From the NCBI RefSeq assembly GCF_000002075.1, contig NW_004798225.1, forward strand, positions 157,080 through 177,472: a stretch of 20,393 nt of DNA. Reading direction: 5' to 3'. Below are positions 18,124 through 20,393 of the stretch, one piece after another. Source of the stretch: Aplysia californica. Taxonomy: Eukaryota > Mollusca > Gastropoda > Aplysiida > Aplysiidae. Under the pieces are notes generated by a model, which saw only the letters and a program-made list of their open reading frames with translations, had not been told where the DNA came from and ran no database searches. Position 1 is the first letter of the stretch. Every line of letters begins with the position of its first letter. The position numbers and the translations under genes were made by a program.

Positions 18124-18151
18124 CTCATATGACCTTATGCAGTTGCGAGCG
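18124..18151 (+). repeat. 28-bp block shared with 170-197
   Basis: It matches the block at 170-197 at 27 of 28 positions, in the same orientation, with flanks that diverge sharply. Confidence 0.6.
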
Positions 18152-18156
18152 TTGTA

Positions 18157-18780
18157 CGGATACATATATAATGTTCATTTCAAGCAGGAAAAAAAGACAG
18201 ACAAACAGAAACAACTGAGGGAAAGAAAAAAAGTAGTAGGAGCTACCAAAGGTCTCACCAACCATACAAGTCGCAGTGTATTTATTTGGAACTGTTTAAC
18301 ACAGAAAGAAAATACAGACAATTTAGTGTTAAAAAAACAAAGAAAAAAAGGAAATCATCAAGTTCTTTTCTCAATGACATAAACAATCACACAAAGCTAA
18401 CACAACAAGTAGCAAGGTAATTATTCATAAAATGTCTGTTTAGAAAAGCCAGGCTCACCAACATTATTACAAATTTAAAAAAAAAAAATTACAGCACAAG
18501 TAGATGTTTCATTAACTATTACAATCATTGTTTTCACCATACTTGTCTACTTGTAAAGACCGTCACTGTAAAAAATTGGACAGACAGTGGCCAAAAACAG
18601 ATAAACACATAAATAAAAAAGGGCTTTTAGACCTCAGATGTTCGCATATTCCCCTTTGATTTGGGTAGCTTACAAGTACAAGAAAATACTTGCTTGTCAC
18701 ATTTATAAATGTTAAACATAGGTGCTTAGATAAAAGTAAATAGATAAACAAAGAAAACATATCATACAACAAGCAATCAC
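18157..18780. other. A-rich non-coding stretch
   Basis: Strongly A-rich on the plus strand. On the minus strand it would be the intron that begins with the gtgatt donor at 18780. The next exon of the PARP-finger gene could not be found here. A minus-strand AATAAA lies near 18282-18288 without supporting coding sequence. Confidence 0.35.
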
Positions 18781-18887
18781 CTTAGCAATATTCTCCTCAC
18801 ATCCTCTGCAGCGACTTTTACCAGATTTAGCGTATTCAGTATTGGCATCTTCAGTCGATGCAGCACCACCATCATCTCCTCCCCCTC
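18781..18887 (-). CDS. Exon encoding the first half of a PARP-type zinc finger
   Basis: On the minus strand the exon follows gtttgttcctacag and ends AAG|gtgatt. Its first two bases complete a split codon. It then reads GGGDDGGAASTEDANT followed by EYAKSGKSRCRGCEENIAK and ends in phase 0. EYAKSG-[RK]-x-x-C-x-x-C is the signature start of the zf-PARP domain, seen in PARP1 fingers 1 and 2 and in DNA ligase III, where it recognises DNA breaks. The two Cys are the first zinc ligands; the His and third Cys must come from the next exon, which was not found. The Gly/Asp-rich lead-in looks like a linker, so an internal finger is likely. It could be PARP1-like or another zf-PARP protein; no catalytic domain is visible to decide. 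A pseudogene fragment cannot be excluded. Confidence 0.65.
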
Positions 18888-19060
18888 CTGTAGGAACAAA
18901 TACACATTTTTAACAGCTTACATATACCCAGTCAACACTGACACTGACAAAATATGTGTATCATTGGGTTTTTTTTTCCAAATGAAACATTCATAGAAAA
19001 ACAATAGCTCTCAAAGTTTCAGTGCTGGTGGGCATCTTTAAGCATTTTGGGAGGGGATCT
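18888..19060. other. Probable intron of the minus-strand gene
   Basis: The minus-strand acceptor at 18888-18890 has a T-rich approach. The plus strand at 18932-18949 shares cactgacactgacaaaa with the SINE body near 7165. Nothing else was recognised. Confidence 0.35.
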
Positions 19061-19230
19061 AGAGCGTGGTGTAAGATAATGAGAGGGCTTCAGAATATAA
19101 TTTTCATACAGATCCTGGAAATTTGTCTTGCAATGACAGCCTCGTGTCAAGAAATTATGGTGAAAAGGCTTCAGAACATAATTCGGATACAAATCCGAAC
19201 ATTTAGCCCGGCCTGTCAAAGAAAACACAG
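19061..19230. repeat. 81-bp tandem duplication, open on both strands
   Basis: The sequence ggcttcagaatataat at 19086 recurs as ggcttcagaacataat at 19167. Similarity extends into the flanks, giving two copies plus a partial third. The 81-bp period is 27 codons, and both strands stay open. The minus strand reads DLYPNYVLKPFHHNF and DLYENYILKPSHYL in the two copies and is preceded by an acceptor-like ttttctttgacag (to about 19213), ending at TGA near 19019. This may be a real terminal exon with a duplicated segment, but no family is recognised. Confidence 0.55.
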
Positions 19231-20393
19231 CTTAAGAATGAGATCCCACCCATCGTGGGACTGGGATGAAATAATAATCAAGAGAGAAAACAACTCAAAT
19301 TATCCACTGATCATGGGTGCATGAACAAGCAATGAGACCAGATACTTTGTTTAAGGGGGGGGGGCTACACTTCCGATTCAACTCAAAATTAACGATTATG
19401 AGTTATAGGCATTTTTAGCTTCTTCCGCCTTTGTTTAACTCCCCCATTTTTCATCCGATCATAAAATTTCAAATTTGTCTGTTGAATTTTTTATATATGG
19501 AATAGTTTGTTGGCGGTGTCTGGAGTCTGGATTTTCACACAGGGTCCTCACCAAATCCTGGAAATTTTTTTCAAGACCCCCAAATTTTTCTCAAGACCCC
19601 AATTCAAGGGAAAAAAATAAGGCCGCTGCCCGTCAAGAATGATCCCCAAAAAGCCCATCTATCAATGATAAAAAGTCAAAATGTCTTTAAATCAATGCAA
19701 ATGTACATTTTGTAGTATAGTCTTCAAACAATAGATGATTATAATGCTGGGTGACTGCCAACCCAGCTTCTCAACTCTCCAAGGGAGGGGCCTCATCCAC
19801 TTTTCAGGGGCAAGTTACATAACAATGACAGCATGTGCTCCATTTATATATGTATATGTTTGTGAATACACACACATACACACATGTAGGTACACTATAT
19901 CCAGTCAACAACATGTCAGTGTGGCACTGGGATCTTGTGTGACTTTGGTATTTCAGTCTGTTCTTACTTATTCATATTTTCCCCTCATTATATTAGCCTA
20001 CATAAACTATAGGCCCTATTTTAAAAATGAATCCTGTTTTGAGCATGAGAAAAGACCTAGAACTACATAGAATATCGACTGTCGATAACTAGTCTGGGTG
20101 TCATGATTCATAATATAATAAACGTGAAGACGAAAAGTATTGCTCAAACTCAAAGTAGAGTAAAATAAGCGAAATAACTTGAATGGCACAAGTAGACCTA
20201 TTCAGTGCGAGAGGTGTAAGAACTGAGGAGGGGGGGGGGCAAGATGCAGTAACACTGAAAATCTGCCAATCTTGAACAGAAAACAGAAAGCTAAAATATA
20301 GAGATCAATCACCCCATCCGATGAAACGCGAACACTTTAGTTCAATAAAAAGGCATGACGGATCCCGATTCCACACAAGGCCTTCACCAATGC
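19231..20393. other. Right flank, nothing firmly assigned
   Basis: AT-rich sequence with G runs near 19358 and 20229 and a short (CA)-like patch near 19868. The stretch cacacagggtcctcaccaaa at 19538 resembles cacacaaggccttcaccaat at 20372, suggesting two copies of an unknown repeat in the same orientation. No exon was recognised on either strand. Confidence 0.35.

Noticed and set aside
1-20393. CRISPR array, bacterial operon, riboswitch or terminator
   Set aside because: Intron-containing genes, SINEs and LINEs show eukaryotic DNA; the tandem repeats lack CRISPR-like uniform repeats and unique spacers.
1-20393. Retrovirus-like or other capsid-bearing element
   Set aside because: No long terminal repeat pair, gag, protease, integrase or capsid-like reading frame was seen. 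The only reverse-transcriptase remnant has LINE-type motifs.

Overview
The window is eukaryotic nuclear DNA from an invertebrate animal. It has short coding exons with GT-AG introns, abundant di- and trinucleotide microsatellites, tRNA-derived SINEs, LINE 3' ends and small TA-flanked inverted-repeat elements. A marine mollusc or related lophotrochozoan fits best, but that is inference from repeat and gene style; no marker fixes the species.

The backbone is one plus-strand gene with ten coding exons between 3065 and 16317. Every junction is GT-AG and every codon phase agrees, giving 1,944 nt (648 codons) with no stop. The start ATG at 3065 has A at -3 and an in-frame TGA 18 nt upstream. The product is an ankyrin-repeat protein: recognisable repeats lie near residues 55-160, 338-396, 484-505 and from about 613. 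Between them are helical stretches and a Cys/Lys-rich insert that I do not recognise. The last exon(s) and 3' end are unresolved: exon 10 ends in phase 0 inside an ankyrin repeat, and no convincing continuation is visible before the window ends.

On the minus strand, 18781-18887 is one exon encoding the first half of a PARP-type zinc finger (EYAKSGKSRCRGCEENIAK). A second, probably convergent gene therefore lies at the right side, although its other exons were not found.

Layout: 1-460 flanking DNA with a minus-strand tRNA-SINE; 1121-1310 a (CA)n/(GA)n compound microsatellite; 1501-1755 a MITE with 18-bp perfect terminal inverted repeats; 2867-3203 first coding exon; intron 1 with a second SINE whose tail has become a long (AAT) microsatellite; intron 2 with a LINE 3' end; intron 3 with a tRNA-like SINE, a decayed LINE reverse-transcriptase 3' part and a homopolymer-rich tract that looks like poor base calls; intron 4 opening with a 32-bp minisatellite built on the exon-4 splice donor; intron 6 opening with a 60-bp duplication of the exon-6 donor and ending in a LINE 3' end with (ATA) tail; intron 9 with a decayed mariner-type element; 16318-20393 mostly unassigned.

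The most interesting signals are the tandem repetition of splice-donor sequence after exons 4 and 6, the LINE-like 3' tail shared by the SINEs, an in-frame alternative donor inside exon 9 that would remove exactly 92 codons, and the isolated PARP-finger exon.
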